This document shows, in pieces, positions 32,443 through 42,648 of a stretch of DNA of 64,000 nucleotides (within the stretch, counting starts at the first letter, position 1; each line of letters begins with the position of its first letter). The translations under genes and the position numbers were made by a program. The notes beneath the pieces were generated by a model that saw only the letters and a program-made list of their open reading frames with translations, did not search any database and was not told where the DNA came from. Origin of the DNA: UMGS1663 sp046964515 (lineage in GTDB: Bacteria; Bacillota; Clostridia; TANB77; CAG-508); the NCBI GenBank assembly GCA_046964515.1, contig JBKUYM010000001.1, positions 310,001 to 374,000 on the forward strand, read 5' to 3'.

Positions 32443-33456
32443 TTGATAGAAGTTAAAAATGTTACAAAAAAGTATGGAAGTTTTACAGCAATTGATAAGA
32501 TTAGCTTTGAAGTAAAAGATGGAGAAGTTATTGGCTTTTTAGGACCAAATGGTGCTGGAAAGAGTACAACAATGAACATGATTACAGGATTTATAGAACC
32601 AACAGAGGGGCACATTATTGTTAATGGAAATGATATCTCTAAAAAAGCAACAAAGGCTAAGCAACAAATTGGATATATGCCAGAGAATGTACCACTTTAT
32701 CAAGAACTAACTGTTAAAGAATTTGTAAACTATATGGCAGAATTGAAGCGTGTTGATAGAAAACAAAGAAAATTACAGATAGAAGAGATTCTTAAAGAAA
32801 CAGGGTTAGAAGAGGTACAAAACAAATTAATTAAAAATTTGTCTAGAGGCTATAAACAAAGAGTGAGTCTAGCAGGGGCTTTAATGGGAAAACCAGATGT
32901 GCTTATCTTAGATGAACCAACCGTTGGTTTAGATCCAAAGCAAATTATCGAAATTAGAAATCTTATTAAAGAATTAGGGAAAAGCCATACTGTTATATTA
33001 AGTACACATATTCTATCAGAAGTAAGCCAAATTTGTGAGAAAGTAATTATTATTAATCATGGAAAAATAGTAGCTATTGATACACCAGAACATTTGGAGG
33101 AAAAAACAAAGGAAAATAACGTGCTATTAGTAACTGTAGAAGATAAACAAGAAAATATTTTTCAAGTAAAAGATAAAATAGAGAATATTCTAGAATTAAA
33201 GATGGTAAAAGATAATGAAGATGGTACAAAACAATATATGATTACATCAAAGGCAGATGTAGATTTAAGGAAAGCTTTATTCGATGTATTACCAAAATTA
33301 AATATTACGATTTTTGAATTAAAAAAAGCAGAAGCAACCCTAGAAGATGCTTTTATCCGTTTAGTAAAAGATGGTACTAAAGAGGAAAGAAAATTAGATA
33401 AAAAGGAAACAAAAAAGAAGAAAGAGAAAAAATCAAAAGAAGGAGGAACAAAATAA
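32443..33456 (+). CDS. ABC transporter ATP-binding protein (GldA/NosF-like)
   Basis: This is a 337-residue ABC-2 type ATPase with Walker A GPNGAGKST (about residues 37-45), Q-loop region YMPENVPLYQ, signature LSRGYKQR, Walker B VLILDEPTVGLD and H-loop STHILSE. A C-terminal extension of about 110 residues ends in a lysine-rich tail. TTG start behind AAGGAGG. It forms a three-gene operon with a permease and a GldG-like protein. In Bacteroidetes the homologous GldAFG is linked to gliding, but in Firmicutes the substrate is unknown. Confidence 0.9.
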   Translation: MIEVKNVTKKYGSFTAIDKISFEVKDGEVIGFLGPNGAGKSTTMNMITGFIEPTEGHIIVNGNDISKKATKAKQQIGYMPENVPLYQELTVKEFVNYMAELKRVDRKQRKLQIEEILKETGLEEVQNKLIKNLSRGYKQRVSLAGALMGKPDVLILDEPTVGLDPKQIIEIRNLIKELGKSHTVILSTHILSEVSQICEKVIIINHGKIVAIDTPEHLEEKTKENNVLLVTVEDKQENIFQVKDKIENILELKMVKDNEDGTKQYMITSKADVDLRKALFDVLPKLNITIFELKKAEATLEDAFIRLVKDGTKEERKLDKKETKKKKEKKSKEGGTK

Positions 33457-34139
33457 TGTGGGCGATTGCAAAAAAAGAAATAAAAACTTATTTTTTATCT
33501 CCAGTAGGCTATGTCTTTATAGGTCTATTTTTAATCATGTGTAGTATATTTTTCTATTTAGATGTTATTACTTATGGAACTACCAATTTTGAGTATATGT
33601 TTTATTCAGCAGCCACGATTTTAACTTTTATTATTCCAATTCTAACAATGAAAATGTTTGCAGAGGAGAGAAAAACAGGAACTGAGCAAATCTTATTTAC
33701 TTCTCCTAGATCTATTACTTCTATTGCCTTAGGAAAATTATTAGGTGCAGCGATTATTATTCTTATTACAGAAGCCTTTACATTTATTTATTATTTTATA
33801 TTAATGACTTTTGGTACACCTCACATTACGACTGCTTTGATTACTTTAGTAGGCTATTTTCTATTAGCCATGACATACATTTCCTTTGGAATGTTTGCAT
33901 CTAGTTTAACAGAAAATCAAATTATTGCAGGAGTAATCACTATTGCCTTCTTCATTATTACTTGGTTTATGCCTAACTTTATAACAGGTACTGATAATTT
34001 CTCCTTTATAAATGTTTTTTGTAATAGTTTTCCTACCGGAGCAGTTAGTGTAAGTTCTATTGTACTTTTCTTATCTTCTATCGTATTATTTACGGTTCTT
34101 ACAATCATCGTATTACAAAGAAAAAAGAGTATAAAATAG
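33456..34139 (+). CDS. ABC-2 type permease (GldF-like)
   Basis: This 227-residue protein with six hydrophobic helices begins MWAIAKKEIKTYFLSPVGYV, the typical start of GldF/ABC-2 permeases. It also has the ERKTGTEQILFTSP cytoplasmic loop. Its ATG overlaps the stop of the ATPase gene by one base, so expression is coupled. It is the membrane channel part of the transporter with the 32443 and 34155 gene products. Confidence 0.9.
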   Translation: MWAIAKKEIKTYFLSPVGYVFIGLFLIMCSIFFYLDVITYGTTNFEYMFYSAATILTFIIPILTMKMFAEERKTGTEQILFTSPRSITSIALGKLLGAAIIILITEAFTFIYYFILMTFGTPHITTALITLVGYFLLAMTYISFGMFASSLTENQIIAGVITIAFFIITWFMPNFITGTDNFSFINVFCNSFPTGAVSVSSIVLFLSSIVLFTVLTIIVLQRKKSIK

Positions 34140-34154
34140 AAAGGAGAGAGAAAA

Positions 34155-35597
34155 TTGAAAAAAATAATAGAAATAATCAAGAAGAAATGGTTAAGAGATA
34201 CCGTATTAACAATTTTATTAATTACGATTGTGGTAGTAGCATATTTAGGTCTTAATATATGGGTACAAAGTCTAAATGTAAATCCATTTGATTTTACACA
34301 AGAGAAAAGATATACACTATCAGAGGAATCAAAAGAACAAGTGAAAAATGTAGAGGAAAAAGTACATATTTATTTCTTTGGATTTGCAGAAAATGATACA
34401 GCCGTATCTCTTGCAAAACAATATAGGAATGTTAATGAAAACATTACAGCAGAAGTAGTGAATATTACCGAAAGACCAGATTTAGCACAAACCTATGGGA
34501 TTACAGATGAAAGTTCAGTAGGAATTGTTGTACAATCTACACAAAGATATAAAGTATTATCTTCTAGTGATTTGTATACCTATGATTATACTACTTATGA
34601 AACAGTAGATATTACGGAACAAAAACTAACTAATGCGATTGTAGATACGACAATTGCTAAAAAACCAAAAATTTACTTTTTAACAGGTCATGAAGAATAT
34701 GCTGTAGATGCTGAATTAGCTTCTTTAGCAGTTTATATCCAAAATGAAGTTAATGAAGTGGCTACTTTAAATTTATTAACCACCACTTTCCCAGAAGATT
34801 GTGATACATTAGTAATTGCTAATCCAACAAAAGACTTTTTAGATAATGAAGTAGAAGCTATTACGCAGTATATACAAAATGGGGGAAATATTCTATGGAT
34901 GAGTAATCCAAATGTAGATGAATTAGCATTACCAAATGTACAAAAAATACTAGATTTATATGGCGTGCAAGTACAAAAAGGTGTAATAGTAGAAACAGAT
35001 GCTAACCATATGGGTGTAAGTAATCCTTATCTAATTCTTCCACAAGTAGCACAGCATGATATTACAAAAGATGTGTACAATGGAACGGGTGTAGCACTTC
35101 CAAGTGCAGGAAAGCTAAAAATAGCAGATGCAGAAACCTTAGAAAATTTGAATGTAACAATAACACCATTTATTACCAATACAGAAACATCATTTTATCG
35201 TGAAGATTTTACAGTTTCTACCAATAGTAAGACTGCAAGTGATGAAGAAGGAGAATTTACCTTGGCAGCAGAAGCAACTAAAAACGTAGAGGGAGATAAA
35301 ACTTCTAAATTAATCATCTTTGCTAATGCAATTTTTGCTTCAAATACAAGAATTACTATACAAAATCAATATACCTATGCTATTTCTTTAGCAAATAATA
35401 AAGATATTGCCTTAAATGCCATTGCGTATTTGACAGATAGAGGAGATACGATTAGAATTAGGAAGGATACAGGATATGTTACTTATACAGCAACACAATC
35501 ACAAGATAATATAATTCGTGCTATTATTTTTGGATTCCCTGTGGTGATTATCATAATAGGAATTGTTATATGGCAAGTTAGAAGAAGAAAGAAATAA
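34155..35597 (+). CDS. GldG-family ABC transporter auxiliary protein
   Basis: This 480-residue protein has an N-terminal transmembrane helix, a large extracytoplasmic GldG/IFT52-like domain (DFTQEKRYTLSEESKEQVKN, VHIYFFGFAEND, FLTGHEEYAVDAEL, GGNILWMSNPNVD), and a C-terminal membrane helix ending VRRRKK. It starts at TTG 34155 behind AAGGAGAG. The domain is thought to bind carbohydrate or act as the periplasmic partner of the Gld-type exporter. It completes the three-gene operon, which ends with a terminator. Confidence 0.88.
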   Translation: MKKIIEIIKKKWLRDTVLTILLITIVVVAYLGLNIWVQSLNVNPFDFTQEKRYTLSEESKEQVKNVEEKVHIYFFGFAENDTAVSLAKQYRNVNENITAEVVNITERPDLAQTYGITDESSVGIVVQSTQRYKVLSSSDLYTYDYTTYETVDITEQKLTNAIVDTTIAKKPKIYFLTGHEEYAVDAELASLAVYIQNEVNEVATLNLLTTTFPEDCDTLVIANPTKDFLDNEVEAITQYIQNGGNILWMSNPNVDELALPNVQKILDLYGVQVQKGVIVETDANHMGVSNPYLILPQVAQHDITKDVYNGTGVALPSAGKLKIADAETLENLNVTITPFITNTETSFYREDFTVSTNSKTASDEEGEFTLAAEATKNVEGDKTSKLIIFANAIFASNTRITIQNQYTYAISLANNKDIALNAIAYLTDRGDTIRIRKDTGYVTYTATQSQDNIIRAIIFGFPVVIIIIGIVIWQVRRRKK

Positions 35598-35608
35598 GCA
35601 TAAAATAA

Positions 35609-35647
35609 AAAATCTCTCATAAAGTAAAATGAGAGATTTTTTTATTT
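35609..35647 (+). terminator. Terminator of the Gld-type operon
   Basis: A 12 bp stem (35609-35620 with 35629-35640) is followed by a T-run. The next gene starts only 12 bases downstream, so some read-through or a promoter within the operon is likely. Confidence 0.8.
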
Positions 35648-35658
35648 TAGGAGATTAC

Positions 35659-36720
35659 ATGAAAAATGTTATAAAAGTTGTATTTGTCATTATAGGAACT
35701 TTAATAGGGGCAGGTTTTGCTTCTGGAAAAGAAATTTATTTATTTTTTTCTCAATTTGGAATATATGGTATAGGGGGAATGGCTTTATCTAGTGTTATAA
35801 CAGGTATTCTAATTATACAAAGTATAAAAATCATAAAAGAATATTCAATAGAAAAATATCAAGATTTTTTAACATTGATTAACCATAAACATCTTGCATT
35901 ATGTAAAAGCATGAATGTAATTGTTAATATATTTCTACTAGTATCTTTTTATATAATGATAGCTGGGTTTTCAGCATATATGAAACAAGCTTTTCAAATG
36001 TCAATCTACTTATCCAGTAGTTTATTTGTATGTATTTGCTATCTAGTTTTCCAAAAAAATATACAAGGTATTATGAAAGTAAATACTTGGTTGGTGCCAT
36101 TATTAATTTTATTTATAATTTATCTAGGCATTAAAAATATACCTTATATTTCTAATTTTCCAATACAAGATATTCTCTATACAAACCAAAGGGGCTGGCT
36201 TACTTATGGTCTTTTATATGCTAGTTATAATAGTATTTTACTAATTCCTGTTTTAACAAGTTTATCAAAATATATAGAAGATAAAAAGATAACAAAAGTG
36301 GGTATTTTTAGTGGGGTGGTATTATTTTTATTAGCAACAATGATATTTAGTATTTTATTAAGAGGAACATATTATACACAGGAATTAGAATTACCGATGA
36401 TAGAAATTGTTGGACAATTTGGGAAACTGTTTTCTAAATTATACGGTCTGGTAATAGTGGTATCTATTTTCACTTCTGCTATTTCTACAGGGTACAGCTT
36501 TTTAGAAAATGTAAGTAAAACTAGAAAACACTATCAATTTAATTTATTGGGTATTTGCCTATCGGGCATTTTTGTATCTTATTTAGGGTTTGCAACATTA
36601 GTACAAATCTTATATCCAATTTTTGGAATATTGGGATGTATACAAATTTATTGGATTATAAAACAGCGATATAATTTAAGAAAAGTAGAAAGAAGTATTG
36701 AAAAAAAAGCGAAAAACTGA
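35659..36720 (+). CDS. YkvI-family membrane transporter
   Basis: This LeuT-like membrane protein of 353 residues begins MKNVIKVVFVIIGTLIGAGF followed by ASGKEIYLFFSQFG, the hallmark of the YkvI family (G-A-G-F-A-S-G-x-E). About ten hydrophobic helices are visible. The true start is ATG 35659 with AGGAG five bases before. A longer frame from 35629 would begin in the terminator stem. The substrate is unknown. Confidence 0.85.
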   Translation: MKNVIKVVFVIIGTLIGAGFASGKEIYLFFSQFGIYGIGGMALSSVITGILIIQSIKIIKEYSIEKYQDFLTLINHKHLALCKSMNVIVNIFLLVSFYIMIAGFSAYMKQAFQMSIYLSSSLFVCICYLVFQKNIQGIMKVNTWLVPLLILFIIYLGIKNIPYISNFPIQDILYTNQRGWLTYGLLYASYNSILLIPVLTSLSKYIEDKKITKVGIFSGVVLFLLATMIFSILLRGTYYTQELELPMIEIVGQFGKLFSKLYGLVIVVSIFTSAISTGYSFLENVSKTRKHYQFNLLGICLSGIFVSYLGFATLVQILYPIFGILGCIQIYWIIKQRYNLRKVERSIEKKAKN

Positions 36721-36761
36721 TATAAAAAAGTAAATAAACAAAGAAAAAATAGGAGATACAG

Positions 36762-37952
36762 ATGAAAATTATTGGAATAGAAGACCAAGAAGAAAAAGTT
36801 AAAAGAGTCAATAGAAAAAAAATTATCATAGCGAGTATAGTAAGTATTCTTATTATGGCATTAATTATAGTTGTATGTTTATATATTGCCAATAAACCGT
36901 TTAGAGATTTTTTAGATAAATATGTATTAATGAAAAATGTTTCTGAAAATAATTTAGATTCTATCGCAATAGAAGAGGCAGATACAAACAATGTATTTGC
37001 TTATGACAAATATATTGCTGTATTAAAAAATAATGTACTAACTGGTTATAATTCCTCTGGAAAAGAAGAATATACTTTAGATGTAGAAATTAGTAATGCT
37101 ATCACAACTGCAAATGGAAGATTCTTTCTAATTGGTGAAAAAGAAAAACAAAAAATATATTTGATTTCTGGTAATAAAAAAATGTGGGAAACACAAGTAG
37201 AAGGAAATCTTTCTCGTATTTGTGTTAATAAAAATGGGTATGTAGCAGTGATTCTTTCTGGAACTACTTATAAATCGGTTATTCAAATTTTTGATACAAC
37301 AGGAAAAGAAATGTTTAAAACATATTTGTCAAACTCTATTGCTATGGATGTAGATATTTCCGCAGACAATCGTTATGTTAGTTTTGTAGAAGTTAGTACC
37401 AATGGAACACTATTACAATCTAAGATTAAGACCATATCTATAGAAAAAGCAAAAGAAACACCAAATGAGGCTTTTATTTATACATCAGAAACACAAAATG
37501 ATAAACTACCACTTTATATAAAATACCAAGAGGGAAATCGATTAGTTTGTTTATATGATGATGTTATACAAGTGGTGCAAGATAATCAGCAAGAAGAGTT
37601 AATGAAGTTAAGTGAAGAAAATAAAAAAATTAATTATGCAGATATTTCTCTTAATAATTATGTTGTTAGAATTAATGAAAAATCAAATCTACTTACTACA
37701 GAAGATACGGTGGAAATTATGCAAGTAAGTAATAAAAAAACCAATATTTATACGATAGAAGGTGCTACTAGAGAATTATACTGTTATGGAAACACTATAG
37801 CTATTAATTTGGGTTCAGAGATACATTTTATAGGAACCAATGGTTGGCTTTTAAAGAAATATACTTCTAGTCAAGAGATGAAAAAAATTGTTATGTGCGA
37901 TGAATGTGCAGGTATTGTATATAGAGATAAAATAGAAATAGTACATTTCTAA
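36762..37952 (+). CDS. DUF5711 family beta-propeller-like membrane protein
   Basis: The 396-residue protein has a basic N-terminal tail, one transmembrane helix (about residues 22-45) and a long extracytoplasmic region of repeated strand patterns (VFAYDKYIAVLKNNVLTGYN, GRFFLIGEKEKQKIYLISG, GYVAVILSG, RYVSFVEVS) that fits DUF5711 propeller proteins. The function is unknown. It precedes cvpA by 19 bases, so the two probably share a transcript. AGGAGAT precedes the ATG. Confidence 0.8.
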   Translation: MKIIGIEDQEEKVKRVNRKKIIIASIVSILIMALIIVVCLYIANKPFRDFLDKYVLMKNVSENNLDSIAIEEADTNNVFAYDKYIAVLKNNVLTGYNSSGKEEYTLDVEISNAITTANGRFFLIGEKEKQKIYLISGNKKMWETQVEGNLSRICVNKNGYVAVILSGTTYKSVIQIFDTTGKEMFKTYLSNSIAMDVDISADNRYVSFVEVSTNGTLLQSKIKTISIEKAKETPNEAFIYTSETQNDKLPLYIKYQEGNRLVCLYDDVIQVVQDNQQEELMKLSEENKKINYADISLNNYVVRINEKSNLLTTEDTVEIMQVSNKKTNIYTIEGATRELYCYGNTIAINLGSEIHFIGTNGWLLKKYTSSQEMKKIVMCDECAGIVYRDKIEIVHF

Positions 37953-37971
37953 GAAAAAGGAGGGATGATAA

Positions 37972-38634
37972 ATGCCCATTATTTTAGACTTAAGTGTGGT
38001 TGCTATTTTTGCATTATGTGTATTTTTAGGATATAAAAAAGGATTAGCGGGTTGCTTGTTAAATATTTTATCTTTTGTTTTAGCAATTATCATTGCAGTA
38101 GTGCTATATAAGCCGGTAACCAACTATATAGTAGAGCATACGCAAATTGATGAAAATTTAGAAAAATCTATTGTTCAAATGCTAGAAGGAGAAGTAGATG
38201 AGCAAGGAAAAATAAAAGCGGAAGAAAGTAATTTGCCAAAGGATATGGTAACCTATATTAATGATTCTGTTACAAATACGGTTAATGATATGAAACATAG
38301 TGCTATAGAAGCTTCTGCACACCAAATAACGATGACGATTATTTCGGCAGGAGCGGCTATTATAGTATTTATATTGGCTAAAATAATTTTGTTAATCGTA
38401 AAAATATTTACGAAATTTATAACCGATATACCAATTATTAAACAAGTTAATGCTTTAGGTGGTATTTTATATGGAATTTTAGAAGCATTGTTAATTATAT
38501 GGATTCTATTAGCAATTCTTTCTTTTATAGGACCTATGATAGAACAAACAGGCATTATGGAAGCTGTTAACAAATCAGTTATAGGAAATGGTTTATATCA
38601 AAACAATCTATTATTAAAAATTGTATTTAAATAG
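37972..38634 (+). CDS. CvpA family membrane protein
   Basis: The 220-residue protein starts MPIILDLSVVAIFALCVFLG with YKKGLAGCLLNI, the CvpA family opening, and contains four hydrophobic helices and an extracytoplasmic amphipathic section. In other bacteria CvpA is linked to colicin V production and to envelope or bile stress, and the molecular role is unsettled. AAGGAGGGATGATAA precedes the ATG. It is second in an apparent DUF5711-cvpA operon. Confidence 0.83.
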   Translation: MPIILDLSVVAIFALCVFLGYKKGLAGCLLNILSFVLAIIIAVVLYKPVTNYIVEHTQIDENLEKSIVQMLEGEVDEQGKIKAEESNLPKDMVTYINDSVTNTVNDMKHSAIEASAHQITMTIISAGAAIIVFILAKIILLIVKIFTKFITDIPIIKQVNALGGILYGILEALLIIWILLAILSFIGPMIEQTGIMEAVNKSVIGNGLYQNNLLLKIVFK

Positions 38635-38643
38635 ACAAAATAG

Positions 38644-38672
38644 TTGCTATTTAAGGTGATATTTGCTATACT
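38644..38672 (+). promoter_or_regulatory. Promoter of the LCP gene
   Basis: TTGCTA (38644-38649), a 17 bp spacer and TATACT (38667-38672), 33 bases before the TTG start. Confidence 0.65.
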
Positions 38673-38704
38673 TTTAAACAGATGAAAAAATAGGAGTGAG
38701 CTAT

Positions 38705-40132
38705 TTGGAAAAAAATAAAAAGAAAAAAACAGTAAAACAGCAAAATAATATGGAAAAAGAAGATTATATAGATATAGAAGTTCCTGTAAGGGAAGAAAAA
38801 ACAAAGGAAAAGAAAAAGATGAAAAAGAAAAAAAAGAAAAGTAAAGTAAGAACAGCCATTAAAATTATTTTATTGTTATTATTAGTAAGTGCCATTATAT
38901 ATGGTGGATGGTTTGCTTATCGCATGCATAAAAATGGTGGTGGCTTATCTGGATTTTTAGCAACGGCGGTGGGGCATGATGAAAATACATTAAAGGATTT
39001 AGATAGAATTAATATTTTAATATTGGGAGAAAGTGGGGTAGGAGATGGTTATAAATTAACAGACTCTATAATGATAGCCTCCTACAATCCTAAAAATCAA
39101 CAAGCTTCTTTACTATCTATTCCAAGAGATACTTATGTAGGAAAAAAAGATAAAGAAGCTGCTAGTCAGAATTATTTAGCAAGTTATAAAATGAATGCAG
39201 TTTATCGAAATGGTAGTAATATACCAGAAACAATAGAATGTGTTAACCAATTGACAGGTCTTAATATTCAATATTATTTATTAGTAGATACAGATGCATT
39301 GATAGAAGTGGTGGATGCTATTGGAGGTGTAACTTTTAATGTTCCTATTGATATGAAATATGATGATCCGACACAAGATTTACACATTGACTTAAAAGCT
39401 GGGGAACAATTAATTGATGGTTCAAAAGCAGAACAACTATTACGTTTTAGACATAATAATGATGGGACAACTTATCCACAAGAATATGGCGATAATGATA
39501 TTGGTAGAATGAGAACACAAAGAGAATTTATACAAGTAACGATGAAGCAATTATTAAAAGCAGAAAATATTTTTAAAATTACACAATTAATTGATATTGC
39601 ATCTAAAAATATTAAAACCAATTTAGACTTTAATGTAATGAAAGATTATGTGCCATATGCAGTAAATTTCAATACAGCGAATTTGAAAACAGATACTTTA
39701 CCAGGAGAACCAGAAAAATGTAATGGTATATGGATTTATACAGCAGATAAAAAAGGTACAAAAACATTAGTGAAAGAATTATTTGAAGATGAAGAAGAAA
39801 TTCCAGAAGAGGAAGTAGCAAATACAATTAATGGAACAAATACTTCTAGTACACAGAATAAAGCAAAAGGTACTATAGAATTACTAAATGGTTCAGGGGT
39901 TACTTCTAATTTAACAAAAGCAGCTAAAGAATTAAAAGAGGCAGGGTATGAGATTACAAAAACAGGGAAGTCTTCTACTACTACATCTAAAACATCTATT
40001 ATTAATAGAACAGACAAAGCAGATAGTATTGCAAAAAGTATAAAAACTACATTAGGGGTAGGATCTATTACAGAAGGTGCTAATAATGCAAATGTAGATT
40101 TTACAGTTATTATTGGAAAAGATTATAAATAA
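38705..40132 (+). CDS. LytR-CpsA-Psr (LCP) family glycopolymer ligase
   Basis: LCP enzymes attach teichoic-acid-like polymers from lipid carriers to peptidoglycan outside the membrane. This protein has a lysine-rich cytoplasmic tail, one transmembrane helix (about residues 55-78), and the LCP core with DSIMIASYNPKNQQASLLSI (part), SIPRDTYV and GRMRTQREFIQ supplying the conserved Asp and Arg residues. A C-terminal LytR_C domain (IELLNGSGV ... AAKELKEAGYEITKTGKS) follows. Start choice: TTG 38705, seven bases after AGGAGT. GTG at 38696 overlaps the ribosome site. Confidence 0.9.
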   Translation: MEKNKKKKTVKQQNNMEKEDYIDIEVPVREEKTKEKKKMKKKKKKSKVRTAIKIILLLLLVSAIIYGGWFAYRMHKNGGGLSGFLATAVGHDENTLKDLDRINILILGESGVGDGYKLTDSIMIASYNPKNQQASLLSIPRDTYVGKKDKEAASQNYLASYKMNAVYRNGSNIPETIECVNQLTGLNIQYYLLVDTDALIEVVDAIGGVTFNVPIDMKYDDPTQDLHIDLKAGEQLIDGSKAEQLLRFRHNNDGTTYPQEYGDNDIGRMRTQREFIQVTMKQLLKAENIFKITQLIDIASKNIKTNLDFNVMKDYVPYAVNFNTANLKTDTLPGEPEKCNGIWIYTADKKGTKTLVKELFEDEEEIPEEEVANTINGTNTSSTQNKAKGTIELLNGSGVTSNLTKAAKELKEAGYEITKTGKSSTTTSKTSIINRTDKADSIAKSIKTTLGVGSITEGANNANVDFTVIIGKDYK

Positions 40133-40147
40133 GAGAGGATAAAAAAA

Positions 40148-40178
40148 GGGGCATATATTAATCATATATGCTCTTTTT
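40148..40178. terminator. Bidirectional terminator LCP/dacA
   Basis: GGGCATATAT pairs with ATATATGCTC with A-run before and T-run after, between the convergent genes. Confidence 0.8.
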
Positions 40179-41454
40179 ATGTTTTCTTTTTTTATATTTC
40201 TTTTTCTTCTTTTTATTAGAATGTAAAATACAAAAGGCTAAGCCAATAAAAACAGCCGCTATGCTGAGTAAAAAAATTTGATGCATAAATTTAGATTCTT
40301 CTACAGAATTACCGGCTAATAAATTAGAGGAATAGGTGATACCATCAATCGTATAAGAAATTTTTCCTACAATCATGTTTTTAGAAATAGGTGCTCTTAA
40401 ATTAGGATCAATTTCTATTAAAGGTTCTACTTCTAAAGAATCCGCATTATTAGGAATAACCACTTGCATATTGGACTGCACAAGAATTTCTAAATTTCTA
40501 GTTTCTTTTGTTCCGTTTAAAATTTCTATTTGTTGGAGAACCTGATTTTCAGATTGTAGTTGTTTTATAGAGTAGTTGTCAAAAGCATAATTAAATAACT
40601 GGATACAATCTAAATTTCTCCCTGATAGACCTGTTTCTGTTCTTTCAGCCCCTAAAACAACTACAATGTATTCTATGCCATCTTTTTTGGCACTAGCTAC
40701 TATACAATTTTTTGCAGCATCTGTGTAACCAGTTTTAATTCCTGTACATGCAGGATAATAGTAGTTATCTGCACGATTTCGGTGGTCTTCTTTTAAGAGT
40801 TCGTTTGTAGTATTAAAAATACGATCTTCCTTATCATATTGATTGGTAATTGGTAGTGTATAACGTGTCATACTTACAATTTCTCTAAAGGTTTTATTTT
40901 GCATAGCATATCTTCCCATTAAAGCAAGATCATAAGCGGTTGTATAATGGTTTTCATTTTGGATACCGTTTGGATTAACAAAATGTGTATTTAGACAACC
41001 AATTTCAGCAGCTTTGGCATTCATCATAGTGGCAAAACTTTCTACGGAACCGGCGATATGTTCTGCCAATACAACAGCGGCATCGTTAGCAGAAGGAATT
41101 AGTAAAACATGTAGTAATTGATCAATAGTTAATTCTTCTCCAACATGTAAATTAGCATAAGCATATCCAGAAGGAATACTATATACAGCATTATAACTGA
41201 CAGTAGCTATATCTGTTAACTGGCAATGCTCAAGCGTTAAGATGGCTGTCATAATTTTAGTCGTACTTGCAGGATACATTTGCTTTTGACTATCTTTTTC
41301 ATATAATACTTTTCCGCGTAGAGGATTCCATTAATAAATAAGAAGGTGAATATAAGTCTATAGTGGGTGCTAAATAGGAAGTGGCATTACTTGGTTGTAT
41401 AAGACAAAATATAAATAGAGTAATATAGAAACCTATAAAAATTTTCTTTTTCAT
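40158..41454 (-). pseudogene. D-alanyl-D-alanine carboxypeptidase (DacA/PBP5-like), frameshifted
   Basis: The main frame (40158-41279 and its upstream extension) carries all peptidase S11 motifs: STTK (PASTTKIMTA), SAN (PSANDAAVVLAEH) and KTG (GIKTGYTDAAK), plus a C-terminal membrane anchor and Lys-rich tail. The N-terminal signal peptide is encoded separately from ATG 41454 (MKKKIFIGFYITLFIFCLI, GGAGTG ribosome site) and runs into TGA at 41299. The two frames join near 41325-41332 (LLMESSTR / RGKVLYEKDS). A small indel there would restore one protein of about 430 residues. Without it no exported enzyme is made. Sequencing error or true decay cannot be separated here. Confidence 0.75.
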
Positions 41455-41583
41455 AAACACTCCTTTAGTAAAAATCTACACTATCATATATGAATTTAGA
41501 ATAAATTTCAATACTTATATTAGGAAAAATAAGGAGGTGAGGAAAATCTTTTTTATAAAAAATAAAGAAATGGGAGGAAAAAT

Positions 41584-42241
41584 ATGGAAAATTATCAAAA
41601 AAAGAAGATATTGGTAATTGGTATGATTATACTAATACTGTTGGTTATTATTTGGTATTTATTTCGGACAAGAAGAGGAGGAAGATTTGTTTATCCAAAA
41701 TGTAGTAGAAAATATAATAGAAGAAAGAAATGAAGAGGATGAAGAGATACAAAAGGAGGAAAAACAAATAAAGGTTCATATTATGGGACAAGTGCAGAAT
41801 CAAGGAATTGTTAACTTAAAAGAAGGAGCAAGAGTAATTGATGCTGTGGAAGCGGCAGGAGGAATGACAAACCAAGCGGATATGTCAAAGATAAATTTAG
41901 CGTATGTTTTAGAAGATGGTCAAAAAATTTATATTCCTAGTATGGAAGAAAAAGAGAAAGAGGTGTATATAAGCAAAGAAAATGGAGATAATGTGATTAC
42001 AGGAGGAAAACATGTGACAAATAATGCACAGAGTAAGGAGGGAAAACTAATGGTAAATATTAATACAGCGAATCAATCTGAGCTAGAACAATTACCTGGA
42101 ATTGGTGCAGCTATTGCCAGTAGAATAATAGCTTATAGAAATGAAAATGGTAATTTTAAAAGTATAGAAGATGTAAAAAATGTTAGTGGTATTGGAAATG
42201 CAAAATTTAATAATATAAAAGAATATATTTCTATAAAATAG
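41584..42241 (+). pseudogene. comEA: ComEA-like SLBB/helix-hairpin-helix protein, frameshifted
   Basis: The membrane anchor is encoded from ATG 41584 (MENYQKKKILVIGMIILILL, GGGAGG ribosome site) but that frame ends at about 41731. The rest continues in the +1 frame (GQEEEEDLFIQNVVENIIEE, then the SLBB part KVHIMGQVQNQGIVNLKEG and the HhH DNA-binding part INTANQSELEQLPGIGAAIA). The join is near 41663-41668 (WYLF / GQEEEE). ComEA binds incoming DNA at the cell surface in transformation. The fusion would be full length if one base is removed. Otherwise the cytoplasmic remainder from TTG 41687 lacks its anchor. Confidence 0.72.
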
Positions 42242-42326
42242 AGGTATATTTCAGTTGTCTTTTTAATAGAATATAGAAGATAGTAAAAATATTTTAGCAA
42301 ATAGGTAATATTTTTAGATAATGGGG

Positions 42327-42355
42327 TTGACATTTATGTTCTTAGGGGGTATACT
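42327..42355 (+). promoter_or_regulatory. Promoter of initiator tRNA
   Basis: TTGACA (42327-42332), a 17 bp spacer and TATACT (42350-42355), 25 bases before the tRNA. Confidence 0.8.
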
Positions 42356-42380
42356 TATAAAGCAATAAAAAATTAAATAT

Positions 42381-42456
<76 letters not shown>

Positions 42457-42466
42457 GTAAACATTT

Positions 42467-42499
42467 AGAGTCGCAAGAGATTGTGGACTCTTATTTTTT
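42467..42499 (+). terminator. Terminator of tRNA-fMet
   Basis: AGAGTC (42467-42472) pairs with GACTCT (42486-42491), with an internal CAA/TTG extension and a T-run. Confidence 0.7.
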
Positions 42500-42524
42500 T
42501 GACTAAAAATCTATTTTTACAAAA

Positions 42525-42648
42525 GTGGGGACAATTTGGGGACAGTCCCTACATTTTTATGCATTAAATAGCATACTTTAGCCTTGCTAATTTATATTAA
42601 ACTTTGAAAATCAAAAAAGTAATTTTCGAGAAATTTTGAAAAGAGTTT
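42525..42648. repeat. Integrase-proximal repeats, putative att region
   Basis: Two GGGGACA copies (42527-42533 and 42538-42544) lie 11 bp apart, followed by AGTCCC in inverse orientation, between the tRNA terminator and the integrase stop. Such short repeats beside a Tn916-type integrase are usual recombinase arm sites. The exact core and the partner copy are not identifiable within the window. Confidence 0.4.

Noticed and set aside
35629..35658. Longer start for the YkvI gene
   Set aside because: It lies in the terminator hairpin of the preceding operon. ATG 35659 has a good ribosome site.
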